From Methylopumilus sp009926035 (GTDB lineage Bacteria > Pseudomonadota > Gammaproteobacteria > Burkholderiales > Methylophilaceae): 64,000 bases of DNA. The stretch lies in assembly GCA_041165405.1 (NCBI GenBank), contig JBEANL010000005.1:1-64000 (forward strand). Direction: 5' to 3'. Numbering within the stretch: position 1 is the stretch's first letter; each line of letters begins with the position of its first letter. Below the pieces are notes generated by a model. The model had not been told where the DNA came from and made no database searches. It worked only from the letters and a program-made list of their open reading frames with translations. The position numbers were made by a program, and so were the translations under genes. Of the stretch, positions 24,161-33,699 are shown in pieces.

Positions 24161-25061
24161 GACCCAACCAATCTTTATTTGTTAAAAAATATGTGTATAA
24201 CTTTTCTTCTTTACTGCCTGATTCTGGTTTCCAATCATATTTCCATTGAACCATCGGCGGCATAGATATTAAAATTGATTCAGTTCGTCCATTAGATTGC
24301 AACCCAAATAAAGTGCCACGATCAAATATTAAATTAAATTCCACATAACGACCACGTCGATACAGTTGAAAATCTCTTTCTTTTTCTGTGTAAGGAATAT
24401 CTTTTCTTCTCTGAAGAATAGGAAGATATGCATTTAAAAAAACATCTCCTACAGATTTATTTAAATTGAAAGATTTATCAAAACCTAATTGATTAAAATC
24501 ATCGTAAAAAATACCACCAATACCGCGAGGTTCGTTACGGTGTTTTAGGTAAAAGTATTCATCACAATTTTTTTTAAATTCTGAATAAAGCTTTTTATCG
24601 TAAAGATCAAGCATAGTTTTAAGTGTTTGGTGAAAATGAATGGCATCTTCGTCAAAGCCATAATAAGGAGTTAAGTCCATACCACCACCAAACCACCAAA
24701 TATCTTCAAGACCTTCTTTTTTTGCAATAAAAAATCTTACATTCATATGCACTGTAGGGGCATATGGATTTTTAGGATGCAAGACAAGTGAAAGACCCAT
24801 AGCCTCCCACTTTCTATCTGCTGCTTCTGGATGAGCAACGCTTGCTGAGCGTGGCAGTTTCTCACCCAAAACATGTGAGAATCCAACACCCGCTCTCTCA
24901 AATACGTTGCCATTTTCTAAAAGGCAAGAAGTACCGCCCCCACCTTCTTTTCGTTGCCATGAATCATTAATAAAGTTTTTTCCATCAACAATTTGAAGTG
25001 TTTCAATAATATTTGTTTGAAGGTTGTTAAAGTATTCATAAACTATATTTGAATTAATCAT
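24153..25061 (-). CDS. hemF: Oxygen-dependent coproporphyrinogen III oxidase
   Basis: 302 residues (E. coli 299). Family blocks include GGGGTSCLLENGNVFERAGV (about residues 40-59), WWFGGGMDLTPYYGFDEDA (about 117-135) and GRYVEFNLIFDRGTLFGLQ near residue 230. It converts coproporphyrinogen III to protoporphyrinogen IX using O2, in heme synthesis. An aerobic form fits an organism with a caa3-type oxidase. It follows purD by seven bases. Confidence 0.97.
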   Translation of the reverse strand: MINSNIVYEYFNNLQTNIIETLQIVDGKNFINDSWQRKEGGGGTSCLLENGNVFERAGVGFSHVLGEKLPRSASVAHPEAADRKWEAMGLSLVLHPKNPYAPTVHMNVRFFIAKKEGLEDIWWFGGGMDLTPYYGFDEDAIHFHQTLKTMLDLYDKKLYSEFKKNCDEYFYLKHRNEPRGIGGIFYDDFNQLGFDKSFNLNKSVGDVFLNAYLPILQRRKDIPYTEKERDFQLYRRGRYVEFNLIFDRGTLFGLQSNGRTESILISMPPMVQWKYDWKPESGSKEEKLYTYFLTNKDWLGHE

Positions 25062-25068
25062 ATATTTT

Positions 25069-26340
25069 CTAATTATTATTTAACGCTCTGAATCCTATGT
25101 CTTTTCTATATTGAGCACCATTGAATTTGACAGTATTGATAGCCTCATAAACTTTCGATTGAGCTTCTTTGACAGAATCACCAAGAGCTGTGATAGCCAA
25201 TACTCTACCTCCCGAAGTGAGGAGTTTATTATCTTTAAAAATTGTGCCTGCATGGAAAATATAAGTATCAGAAATGATACGATCTTCAATATGAATTTCA
25301 TCATTTAACTTTGGAGATTCAGGGTAGCCTGCTGAAGCTAAAACGACAGCTAGCGCAGTTCTTTGATCCCATTCAATTTTTGCAGAATCAAGTTGTCCAA
25401 TTGCTGATTTATATAATATTTCAAAAAAATCACTTTTAAGCCTCATGAGAATTGGCTGAGTTTCAGGATCTCCCATTCGACAATTGTATTCCAATGTTTT
25501 AACTTCACCTTTTTTGGTAATCATTAATCCTGCATAGAGAAACCCAGTAAAAGGAATGCCGTCATTAGCCATACCATGAATGGTTGGATAGATAATTTCT
25601 TTCATAACTTTAGAATAAATTTCATCAGTAACTATAGGTGCAGGTGAATATGCTCCCATACCACCGGTGTTAGGTCCCATGTCATGATCTAAAAGCCTTT
25701 TATGATCTTGGCTCGTGGCAAGTGGCAAAATTGTTTGACCATCACAGATCACCATAAAGCTAGCTTCTTCACCTTCAAGAAATTCCTCAATAACAACCTT
25801 GGCTCCAGCATCACCAAATTTGTTGTCTACAAGCATAAAGTCGATTGCTTTATGAGCTTCTTTTAACGTCATAGCTACAATGACGCCTTTTCCAGAAGCT
25901 AATCCATCTGCTTTAATTACAATAGGCGCGCCTTCCTCATCAATATAGCGATGTGCTTCATCGGGCATTTTAAATGTTTTATATTTAGCAGTTGGAATTT
26001 TGTGCCTATACATAAAATCTTTAGCAAAATCTTTAGAGCTTTCAAGTTGAGCGGCTTTTTGAGTGGGTCCAAAAATATTTAAATGTTTAGATCGAAATAA
26101 ATCAACAATACCTTTAGAAAGAGGAAGTTCTGGGCCAATTACAGTGAGATCAATATTTTCTTCAATTGCGAAATCTGCAAGAAGATTAATATCAATCAGA
26201 TCAATATTTTTGAATTTTGGATTGAGATGAGTTCCACCATTGCCTGGTGCAATAAAAACAGAATTTACTTTGTTGCTTTGAGAAAGTTTCCATGCCATTG
26301 CATGTTCTCTACCGCCACTTCCAATGACTAGAACTTTCAT
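25069..26340 (-). CDS. purD: Phosphoribosylamine-glycine ligase (GAR synthetase)
   Basis: 423 residues (E. coli 429). It starts MKVLVIGSGGREHAMAWKL, has the ATP-grasp segment PIVIKADGLASGKGVIVA (about residues 134-151) and the metal-binding VKTLEYNCRMGDPETQ (about 276-291). It catalyses the second step of purine synthesis. It lies three bases after purH, the common purH-purD order. Confidence 0.97.
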   Translation of the reverse strand: MKVLVIGSGGREHAMAWKLSQSNKVNSVFIAPGNGGTHLNPKFKNIDLIDINLLADFAIEENIDLTVIGPELPLSKGIVDLFRSKHLNIFGPTQKAAQLESSKDFAKDFMYRHKIPTAKYKTFKMPDEAHRYIDEEGAPIVIKADGLASGKGVIVAMTLKEAHKAIDFMLVDNKFGDAGAKVVIEEFLEGEEASFMVICDGQTILPLATSQDHKRLLDHDMGPNTGGMGAYSPAPIVTDEIYSKVMKEIIYPTIHGMANDGIPFTGFLYAGLMITKKGEVKTLEYNCRMGDPETQPILMRLKSDFFEILYKSAIGQLDSAKIEWDQRTALAVVLASAGYPESPKLNDEIHIEDRIISDTYIFHAGTIFKDNKLLTSGGRVLAITALGDSVKEAQSKVYEAINTVKFNGAQYRKDIGFRALNNN

Positions 26341-26343
26341 AAA

Positions 26344-27903
26344 TTAATGCCTAAAGTGACGATATCCAGTAAATAGCATGACAAGACCTAATTCATCGGC
26401 AGCAGATATTACTTCTTCATCTCTAAGGCTTCCGCCAGGTTGAATAACGCATTTTGCTCCAGCCGCTGCCAGCACATCAATACCATCTCTAAAAGGAAAG
26501 AATGCGTCCGAAGCAACTACTGAATTTGTTAAATCTAGATTTGCATTTTGAGCTTTGATCGATGCAATCTTGGTGCTATCTACTCTGCTCATTTGGCCTG
26601 CACCGATTCCTAATGTTTGATTATTTTTGCAAAATACAATCGCATTTGATTTGACATATTTGGCGACACGCCATGCAAAAAGCATATCGGCCATTTGTTC
26701 TTGATTAGGCTTAAGTTTAGAAACTATTTTGCAATGATCCATATCGATATTGAAATTATCGGGAGACTGAACGAGTAAACCACCACCAATTTTTTTTACT
26801 TCAAAAGCATTCAAGTTGCTATCTAATGCTACCTCTAGCAATCTGATGTTTGGCTTTGATTCAAATATTTTAAGTGACTCAGCTTCGTAAGATGGAGCGA
26901 TTACAACCTCTACAAATTGGGTGATAATTTGAGATGCAGTATTTTTGTCTAGCGGCGTATTGCAAGCAATAATGCCTCCAAATGCGGAAGTTGGATCAGT
27001 TAGAAATGCCTTTTTATAAGCATCTAACAAGTCTTTAGAAGAGCCTACTCCGCATGGATTAGCATGTTTTACGATTACACAAGAAGGAAGCTTAAAGCTT
27101 TTAACACATTCCCATGCTGTATCTGCGTCATTTAAGTTGTTATATGAAAGCTCTTTACCCTGTAATTGTTTAAAGCTTGCCAATGATCCTTTGTTGGTTA
27201 TTTCATCAACATAAAAGGATGCGCTTTGATGAGGATTCTCGCCGTAACGTAAATCCATCTTTTTGTTAAATGCGAGATTGATTTTATTGGGGTAAGTTAT
27301 ATTTTTATTTGTATCCAATCCATTAAGATAATTTGAAATGGCTGAATCATATTTCGCAGTATGTTCAAAAGCTTTTTTAGCTAAATTAAATCTACATTCC
27401 AGATTAAGTGCGCCATCATTTTGCTTTAATGCATCTTCAATCATTTTATAATCCATAGCATCAGTGACCACAGCTACACCATTATAATTTTTGGCTGAAG
27501 ATCTAATCATTGCTGGACCGCCGATATCTATATTCTCAATAGCTTCAGATAGCAAACAGTTTTCTTTGGATATGGTTGCTTCGAATGGATATAAGTTCAC
27601 TACCACTAGATCAATTAAAGGAATATTAGATTTAATCATCGTTTGGAGATGTTTATCGTCATCTCTTTTTCCGAGAATGCCGCCATGTATCTTTGGATGA
27701 AGTGTTTTTACTCTCCCATCTAACATTTCAGGGAAGCCGGTGTAATCACTTACCTCGATAACAGGAATATTGTTTTCAGCAAATAGTTTTGCCGTGCCTC
27801 CTGTAGATAAAATTTCAACGTTGAACTTAATTAGCGTTTTAGCGAAATCGATAATACCTTTTTTGTCTGATACGCTTATAAGAGCTCTTTTTATTTTAAT
27901 CAT
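26344..27903 (-). CDS. purH: Bifunctional AICAR transformylase / IMP cyclohydrolase
   Basis: 519 residues (E. coli 529). The cyclohydrolase domain (1-195) shows LISVSDKKGIIDFA, LSTGGTAKL and LDGRVKTLHPKIHGG (61-75). The transformylase domain carries RYGENPHQ (219-226) and KHANPCG (279-285), which holds the catalytic Lys-His. It performs the last two steps of IMP synthesis. It is two bases downstream of fis. Confidence 0.97.
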   Translation of the reverse strand: MIKIKRALISVSDKKGIIDFAKTLIKFNVEILSTGGTAKLFAENNIPVIEVSDYTGFPEMLDGRVKTLHPKIHGGILGKRDDDKHLQTMIKSNIPLIDLVVVNLYPFEATISKENCLLSEAIENIDIGGPAMIRSSAKNYNGVAVVTDAMDYKMIEDALKQNDGALNLECRFNLAKKAFEHTAKYDSAISNYLNGLDTNKNITYPNKINLAFNKKMDLRYGENPHQSASFYVDEITNKGSLASFKQLQGKELSYNNLNDADTAWECVKSFKLPSCVIVKHANPCGVGSSKDLLDAYKKAFLTDPTSAFGGIIACNTPLDKNTASQIITQFVEVVIAPSYEAESLKIFESKPNIRLLEVALDSNLNAFEVKKIGGGLLVQSPDNFNIDMDHCKIVSKLKPNQEQMADMLFAWRVAKYVKSNAIVFCKNNQTLGIGAGQMSRVDSTKIASIKAQNANLDLTNSVVASDAFFPFRDGIDVLAAAGAKCVIQPGGSLRDEEVISAADELGLVMLFTGYRHFRH

Positions 27904-27905
27904 AA

Positions 27906-28145
27906 CTAGATATCAATTTTATGTTGTTTTAATTTTTTTCTGAGAGTGTTTCTATTGAGACCAAGAATTTCTGCAGCCTTACTTTGGTTGCCTTTTGAAA
28001 TGCCCATAATATAAGTTAATAATGGTTTCTCTACTATGCCGATAACCATATCGTAAACATTCGTTGGATGTTCGCCATCCAAGTCTTTAAAGTATTGATC
28101 TAAAGATTCGTTTACACAATCCGGGATATCTGTTTTCTTTTCCAT
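27906..28145 (-). CDS. fis: Fis family DNA-binding protein
   Basis: 79 residues; E. coli Fis has 98, and the short form is usual in Betaproteobacteria. The C-terminal helix-turn-helix GNQSKAAEILGLNRNTLRKK (about residues 54-73) is strongly conserved; the N-terminal hairpin that in E. coli contacts Hin and Gin recombinases is shortened. It is a nucleoid-associated regulator. The dusB-fis pairing and one-base overlap with dusB are classic. Confidence 0.93.
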   Translation of the reverse strand: MEKKTDIPDCVNESLDQYFKDLDGEHPTNVYDMVIGIVEKPLLTYIMGISKGNQSKAAEILGLNRNTLRKKLKQHKIDI

Positions 28146-29155
28146 TAGGCTACCAACATTTCTTCTTCATACTTTATATAAGGGGATTCAATTGAAAGAA
28201 AATTAAAATAATCTTCAATTGTTTTAATTTGGGCATCGATTGTTTCAATTGTATTCATATGGTGTCTAAAATTTGCAGAATTTTTTAATCCTTTTGTGTA
28301 CCAAGAGATATGCTTTCTTGCAATTTTTAATCCTGCGTTTTCACCATAAAAATCATAAAGCTCTTTCACATGAGCAATCGTTATATTTTTGATTTCATTA
28401 GTAGAAGGATTATCTAAATACTTTCCTGTTTTAAGATAGTGATCAATTTCTCTAAAAATCCAAGGTTTACCTTGGGCAGCTCTTCCGATCATTAGCCCAT
28501 CTACACCGGTGTAATCTAAAACAAATTTAGCTTTTTCTGGTGAAGTGATATCACCATTCGCAATAACGGGAATTTTGACTGACTGTTTTACTTCGGCGAT
28601 GGTGTCATATTCAGCATCACCCATGTATAAACAAGCTCTTGTTCTGCCATGAATGGCTAATGCTTTAATGCCAATGTCTTCGGCAATTTTTGCAATTTCT
28701 ATCGCATTACGATTTTTAGTGTCCCAACCAGTTCTTATTTTTAATGTGACAGGAACATCTACAGATTTAACCACGGAAGATAATATTTTTTGTACAAGCG
28801 GCTCATCTTTGAGAAGTGCTGATCCGGCCATAACATTACATATTTTTTTTGCAGGACAGCCCATATTGATATCGATAATTTGAGCACCATGACCTACATT
28901 AAACTGAGCTGCTTCAGCCATCATTTTTGGGTCAGCACCAGCAATTTGAACTGAGATTGGATCTACTTCGCCTTCGTGATTAGCGCGGCGAAGTGTTTTT
29001 TGACTGCCGTATAGAAGAGAATTTGATGTCACCATTTCACTTACAGCCATCCCAGCACCAAACTTTTTACAAAGTTGACGGAAAGGACGGTCTGTGACGC
29101 CGGCCATGGGAGCGACTACGAGATTGTTTTTAATGGAAATGGATCCTATTTGCAC
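28145..29155 (-). CDS. dusB: tRNA-dihydrouridine synthase B
   Basis: 336 residues (E. coli 321). An FMN-binding TIM barrel is indicated by VVAPMAGVTDRPFRQL (13-28), and the catalytic Cys100 lies in INMGCPAKK. IPVIANGDI and GLMIGRAAQGKPWIF are later barrel motifs. It reduces uridines in the tRNA D-loop. It is the first gene of the minus-strand series leading to fis, purH, purD and hemF. Confidence 0.96.
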   Translation of the reverse strand: MQIGSISIKNNLVVAPMAGVTDRPFRQLCKKFGAGMAVSEMVTSNSLLYGSQKTLRRANHEGEVDPISVQIAGADPKMMAEAAQFNVGHGAQIIDINMGCPAKKICNVMAGSALLKDEPLVQKILSSVVKSVDVPVTLKIRTGWDTKNRNAIEIAKIAEDIGIKALAIHGRTRACLYMGDAEYDTIAEVKQSVKIPVIANGDITSPEKAKFVLDYTGVDGLMIGRAAQGKPWIFREIDHYLKTGKYLDNPSTNEIKNITIAHVKELYDFYGENAGLKIARKHISWYTKGLKNSANFRHHMNTIETIDAQIKTIEDYFNFLSIESPYIKYEEEMLVA

Positions 29156-29164
29156 GGTCTTTAT

Positions 29165-29204
29165 ATTGCCTAGGGAAAGTTGCCTATTTTATAGGCAATT
29201 AGGT
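29165..29204. repeat. TTGCCTA inverted and direct repeats upstream of dusB
   Basis: TTGCCTA (29180-29186) and TAGGCAA (29192-29198) form a perfect seven-pair stem around TTTTA. A further ATTGCCTA lies just upstream (29165-29172) and a degenerate TAGGTAATT just downstream. Lying about 25 bases before the dusB start, it is in the promoter or leader of the dusB-fis transcript and could be an operator or an RNA hairpin. Confidence 0.45.
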
Positions 29205-29380
29205 AATTAAGGAAGGTACATATTACCGAGAATTGAGTATTTGTGAGAGGAGCTTTTGTACTTATAACATGCAAGGTTATCTATGTTTATGGATGAACCA
29301 GAATATCATTGGTAGTTAAAATTGCTTAAACACCATGCACAGTTTTATGGTGGTTGTAGCAGGGTAAAAAATTTGTAAAC

Positions 29381-29421
29381 GGGCCTATAGCTCAGTTGGT
29401 TAGAGCAGAGGACTCATAATC
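29381..29421 (+). pseudogene. Truncated tRNA-Met(CAT) remnant, 5' half only
   Basis: The 41 bases reproduce the first part of a betaproteobacterial elongator tRNA-Met: acceptor strand GGGCCTA, D arm GCTC-loop-GAGC, anticodon stem GAGGA and anticodon loop CTCATAA with anticodon CAT, then TC of the 3' anticodon stem. The match then breaks off. The variable region, T arm, 3' acceptor strand and CCA are missing, and the stop codon of the CinA-like gene on the other strand lies 16 bases further on. I found no 3' half in the window. The rest of 29156-29436 holds only the dusB upstream repeats and a weak CACCAT/ATGGTG hairpin (29331-29352). Confidence 0.85.
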
Positions 29422-29436
29422 GCTTTAAGTAAGCCT

Positions 29437-30168
29437 TTAATGCCATTCATAGCCCAAATTGGTAATTTTTTCTTGTATTTCCAGTATAGCTTCATTAACT
29501 AATTTTGATGAACCTTTAACGCCAAGCTCGATAGTTTTTATCGGTTTTAATTTTGGCAGACTAAAAAGTTTAATTTCTGGATATTTTTTTACAATTTCAT
29601 TCATCAAATCAATTAATTTACTTTCACTCACATCATTAATCCAAATAGAAGCTTCGGCAAAATCATTTTGATTTAATAATCCTTGATAATATGTATTTAG
29701 AACCCATTCAACCATCGGCCATGCCATTTCTGGAAAGCCTGGCAAAAAATGATGATGATTAATTTTAAATCCAGGTATTTTATTAATTTCATTTGGAATT
29801 AATAATGCTTCTTGGGGAATATTAGCCATTAAAACTCTTTTAGGATAAGCTCCCTCACCAAACTGCTCTTCAATAAGCTTCAAAGCTTCTTCATTTCTCG
29901 TTAATTTAAGATCAAAAGCTTCTGCTGCAGCTTGTCTTGTGAAGTCATCAGGTGTTGCACCAATGCCACCAAAAGAGAAAATCACTGTATCTGGTTTTAT
30001 AGATTCTTGAATAGATTGAATAATGTCTTTCGAATTGTCTTGAATGTATTTCACCCAAGACAATGAAAGCCCATATTTTTTTAAAGTTTTTTGTAAAAAT
30101 TCGAAATGTTTATCTTGTCTTTTGCCAGATAAAATTTCATCGCCAATAATTAAAGCCCCAAATTCCAT
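29437..30168 (-). CDS. CinA-like MoaB/Mog-domain protein (stand-alone, no PncC domain)
   Basis: About 243 residues. FGALIIGDEILSGKRQDKH near the N-terminus and FSFGGIGATPDDFTRQAAA (about residues 65-83) are the molybdopterin-binding fold motifs seen at the N-terminus of CinA. The C-terminal nicotinamide-nucleotide amidase domain is absent, as in the short family widespread in Proteobacteria, whose substrate is not settled. I prefer the ATG at 30168, one base after the polA stop; an in-frame ATG at 30183 would overlap polA by 14 bases. It is probably cotranscribed with polA. Confidence 0.82.
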   Translation of the reverse strand: MEFGALIIGDEILSGKRQDKHFEFLQKTLKKYGLSLSWVKYIQDNSKDIIQSIQESIKPDTVIFSFGGIGATPDDFTRQAAAEAFDLKLTRNEEALKLIEEQFGEGAYPKRVLMANIPQEALLIPNEINKIPGFKINHHHFLPGFPEMAWPMVEWVLNTYYQGLLNQNDFAEASIWINDVSESKLIDLMNEIVKKYPEIKLFSLPKLKPIKTIELGVKGSSKLVNEAILEIQEKITNLGYEWH

Positions 30169-30169
30169 T

Positions 30170-32899
30170 TTAATGTGCCGCATCCCAGTTTAGTCCAACA
30201 CCAATATCAACGATAAGAGGAATATCTAGTTTTGCAACACCCTCCATTAAGCGAGGCAATTCTTTTTGCAATATTTCAATTTCATTTTGGGGTACTTCAA
30301 ATACAAGTTCATCGTGTACTTGCATAATCATTTTTGTTTTTAAGTGCGCATTTTGATTCAGCCATTGATCAACGGCAATCATTGCTAATTTAATGAGGTC
30401 AGCTGCAGTGCCTTGCATAGGCGCATTAATCGCAGCTCTCTCCGCCGCAGCTCTTCTAATACCGTTTGAACCATTAATTTCCGGAATCCATAGTCGCCTT
30501 CCAAATAATGTTTCTACATAACCTTTATCTTTAGCAAATAGTTTTGCATCTTCCATGTATTTTTTAACACCAGGATATCGAGCAAAATAAGTTTCTATGT
30601 AATTTGCTGCGGCGCTGCGTTCAATACCGAGTGATTTTGATAAACCAAAAACACTCATTCCATAGATTAATCCAAAATTAATGACTTTTGCATAACGTCT
30701 TTGTTCATTAGAAACACTATTCAGCTCACACCCAAAGATTTCAGCTGCCGTGGATTTATGAATATCTTCATTGTTCTTGAATGCATCAAGTAATCTTTTA
30801 TCTTGAGATAAGTGAGCCATAATTCTTAGTTCGATTTGTGAATAGTCTGCAGATAAAATTGATGATCCTTTGTTTGCAATAAATGCTTCCCTTATTTTTC
30901 TACCCTCTAATGTTCTGATAGGGATATTTTGTAAATTAGGATCCGAACTTGCAAGGCGTCCTGTGATTGCGACGGCTTGGTTATAGCTGGTATGAATGCG
31001 TCCAGTATTAGGATTAATCATTTTTGGCAATTTATCAGTGTAAGTTGATTTAAGTTTAGATAAACTTCGATGTTCAAGTAGTAGTTTAGGTAAAGGATAA
31101 TCAAGGGCTAATTCTTGCAAGACGTCTTCATCGGTAGAGTGCGCTCCCGAAGGCGTTTTTTTCAAAGACTTAATACCTAATTTATTAAATAAAATATCTT
31201 GTAACTGTTTGGGTGATGCGAGGTTAAAAGGTTGCCCCGCTAATTGATAAGCCTCTTCTTCAAGTAGCAGAATTTTTTTACCAATTTCATGGCTTTGTTC
31301 ATTTAATTTTTTGTCATCTACAAGCACACCATTTCTTTCAATCTTTAAAAGAACTTCAGCTGTGGGCATTTCAATATTTTCATAAATGAATTTTAGTAGC
31401 GCATCATTTTCAATAGCAGGATTAAAAAATTGATTTAATTGCAATGTAATGTCGGCATCTTCAGATGAATAATGGGATGCTGCATCAATATCGACCTCAT
31501 TAAATTTGAGTTGATTCACACCTTTGCCCGCAACTTCTTCATAACTTATACAGGTATGACCTAAATGTCTCAAGCTTAAATTATCCATACCATGGCTTTG
31601 ATGACTTTCTGTCACATAGCTTTGAAGCATCGTATCGTGCTTAATACCTTTAAGATGAATATTATGATTTAAAAAAACATGCGCATCATACTTTATGTTT
31701 TGTCCAATTTTTTTGATCTTCTCATCCTCTAAAATGGGCTTCAGAAAGTTTAATACAGCATCAAGCAATAACTGTTGAGGGGCTCCAGGATAATCATGTG
31801 CTAGAGGAATATAGGCTGCTTCTCCTGGGGTCACTGCCATAGATATACCTACAATTTTTGCTTGCATTGGGTCGAGTGAGTTTGTTTCGGTGTCTATACA
31901 AACATATTTTTTTTCTTTGATTTTTTCTAGCCATGAATGTAATAAAGTTTCTTCAAATATTGTGTCGTATTTAATTTTAGAAATAAAATGACTTGGTGAT
32001 TTAATAAATGTTTTTTCTTCATCACTTTTACTTGATGAAATTACTTGAGGACCACCCTCTTTAATTTCATTAAGCCAATTCTTAAACTCAAATCTTTTGT
32101 ATAAGTTTTCTAACGCGGATGAGTCTTGTTCTTTAGGTTTCAAATTGTCCCAATTTTTATCGATATCTAAATCACATCGAATCGTAATAAGATCTTTAGC
32201 TTTAGGAATCCAATCGAGTGCTTTCCTTAAATTTTCACCGACTACCCCTGAGAATTGAGAAGCATGCGCTACGATATTGTCGAGCGTTTGATACTCATTA
32301 AGCCATTTCAATGCAGTTTTAGGACCTACTTTTTCAACGCCAGGTACATTATCTGATGTATCTCCAATAAGTGTTAGATAATCAATAATTTGGGTCGGCA
32401 TTAATCCAAACTTATTTTTGACACCTTCGATATCGAGTTTTTCATTCGTCATCGTATTAATTAAAGTGACATGGCCATTTACAAGCTGTGCTAAATCTTT
32501 GTCGCCTGTAGAAACAACCACATTAAATTGATGTTGGGTAGCTTCTTTGCATAATGTGCCAATTACATCATCAGCCTCAACACCTTCTTGAATAATAATA
32601 GGCCAGCCCATCGCAGTAATTGCCTCATGAAGCGGTTGGATTTGAGCTCTTAAGTCATCAGGCATCGCTGAGCGATTAGCCTTATACTCGGGGTAAAGAT
32701 CATTTCTGAAAGTTTTTCCTTTTGCATCAAAAACGCAAGCGCTATAATCAGAAGGAAACTCTTTATGAAGTTTTCGGAGCATATTTAATACACCGTAAAT
32801 AGCCCCGGTAGGTTCTTGGCGACTGTTTCTTAGATCAGGCAATCCGTGAAATGCCCGATAGAGATAAGAAGAGCCATCGACCAATAATAGTGTTTTCAT
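30170..32899 (-). CDS. polA: DNA polymerase I
   Basis: 909 residues (E. coli 928). The 5' nuclease domain (1-290) shows DGSSYLYRAFHG, EYKANRSAMP and GDTSDNVPGVEKVGPKTA. The 3'-5' exonuclease domain begins near residue 320 with the active DTETNSLD motif, so proofreading should be intact. The polymerase domain has motif A SADYSQIELRIMAHL, motif B RRYAKVINFGLIYGMS and motif C MQVHDELVFEV. It acts in Okazaki fragment processing and repair. It diverges from the LOG gene across about 20 bases. Confidence 0.97.
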   Translation of the reverse strand: MKTLLLVDGSSYLYRAFHGLPDLRNSRQEPTGAIYGVLNMLRKLHKEFPSDYSACVFDAKGKTFRNDLYPEYKANRSAMPDDLRAQIQPLHEAITAMGWPIIIQEGVEADDVIGTLCKEATQHQFNVVVSTGDKDLAQLVNGHVTLINTMTNEKLDIEGVKNKFGLMPTQIIDYLTLIGDTSDNVPGVEKVGPKTALKWLNEYQTLDNIVAHASQFSGVVGENLRKALDWIPKAKDLITIRCDLDIDKNWDNLKPKEQDSSALENLYKRFEFKNWLNEIKEGGPQVISSSKSDEEKTFIKSPSHFISKIKYDTIFEETLLHSWLEKIKEKKYVCIDTETNSLDPMQAKIVGISMAVTPGEAAYIPLAHDYPGAPQQLLLDAVLNFLKPILEDEKIKKIGQNIKYDAHVFLNHNIHLKGIKHDTMLQSYVTESHQSHGMDNLSLRHLGHTCISYEEVAGKGVNQLKFNEVDIDAASHYSSEDADITLQLNQFFNPAIENDALLKFIYENIEMPTAEVLLKIERNGVLVDDKKLNEQSHEIGKKILLLEEEAYQLAGQPFNLASPKQLQDILFNKLGIKSLKKTPSGAHSTDEDVLQELALDYPLPKLLLEHRSLSKLKSTYTDKLPKMINPNTGRIHTSYNQAVAITGRLASSDPNLQNIPIRTLEGRKIREAFIANKGSSILSADYSQIELRIMAHLSQDKRLLDAFKNNEDIHKSTAAEIFGCELNSVSNEQRRYAKVINFGLIYGMSVFGLSKSLGIERSAAANYIETYFARYPGVKKYMEDAKLFAKDKGYVETLFGRRLWIPEINGSNGIRRAAAERAAINAPMQGTAADLIKLAMIAVDQWLNQNAHLKTKMIMQVHDELVFEVPQNEIEILQKELPRLMEGVAKLDIPLIVDIGVGLNWDAAH

Positions 32900-32920
32900 T
32901 GTTTAACTTTGAAAGTTTTT

Positions 32921-33649
32921 ATGTCAGCAGATAAAAAGATACCTAAATTTAACGGCCCAGAATTGTTTGATGAAACTCATAATGAAAGTGAATCCTGGTA
33001 TGCATTTGAAATTATGTCAGAATTTGTTGGCGCTACCGAAAAACTTAAAAAAATAACCCCAGCTGTATCTGTGTTCGGAAGTGCTAGGGTGAGTGAAGAC
33101 CATCCTTACTACAAACTAACCGTTGATATAGCAGAGGCTTTATCCAACGCTGGTTTTAGCGTAATTTCTGGCGGTGGCCCAGGTCTTATGGAAGCCGTTA
33201 ACAAAGGAGCTTCCTTAGGCAAGGGTCCCAGTATTGGCCTTAATATCAACTTACCTCATGAACAAAAGCCGAATGAATATCAAGATATTTCAATTAATTT
33301 TAAATATTTCTTTATGCGTAAAGTGATGTTTATTAAATACGCTTCAGCATACGTAGTTTTACCTGGTGGATTTGGAACTTTGGATGAATTAATGGAAGTG
33401 ATTACACTTATTCAAACGGGTAAATCAAGAAAAATCCCTATTATTTTAGTAGGAAAAGAGTTTTGGTCTGGGTTGCTAGGCTGGTTAAAAGACAAGATTG
33501 TAAAAGAAGGGATGGCGCAAGAAAAAGACTTGGATTTGATTCAGATTCTTGAAGAGCCTAAAGAGATAGTAGATGCAATATTTAATCATTATGAATCAAT
33601 TGGTTTTACGCTAACGCCGGCGGAACGAAAAGCTCAGCTTTACTTATAA
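32921..33649 (+). CDS. LOG family protein (TIGR00730-type nucleotide 5'-monophosphate phosphoribohydrolase)
   Basis: 242 residues from the ATG at 32921 (an in-frame TTG at 32909 would add four). VFGSARVSEDHPYY, ISGGGPGLMEAVNKGA (about 82-97) and the catalytic LPGGFGTLDELMEV (about 144-157) define the LOG/YgdH-like family. Members release the base from nucleotide monophosphates, including cytokinin-type ones. The physiological substrate here is unknown. The gene sits divergently against polA with almost no room for separate promoters. Confidence 0.85.
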   Translation: MSADKKIPKFNGPELFDETHNESESWYAFEIMSEFVGATEKLKKITPAVSVFGSARVSEDHPYYKLTVDIAEALSNAGFSVISGGGPGLMEAVNKGASLGKGPSIGLNINLPHEQKPNEYQDISINFKYFFMRKVMFIKYASAYVVLPGGFGTLDELMEVITLIQTGKSRKIPIILVGKEFWSGLLGWLKDKIVKEGMAQEKDLDLIQILEEPKEIVDAIFNHYESIGFTLTPAERKAQLYL

Positions 33650-33699
33650 ATTGTCAAATAAACCATACCATCTATAGGTTTTTTGCTAGAATCTTGTCT

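Noticed and set aside
29381..29421. Group I intron interrupting tRNA-Met at the anticodon
   Set aside because: Anticodon-loop introns are known in tRNA genes of Proteobacteria, but the downstream sequence is coding sequence of cinA and polA on the other strand, the break lies in the stem rather than the loop, and I saw no 3' exon.
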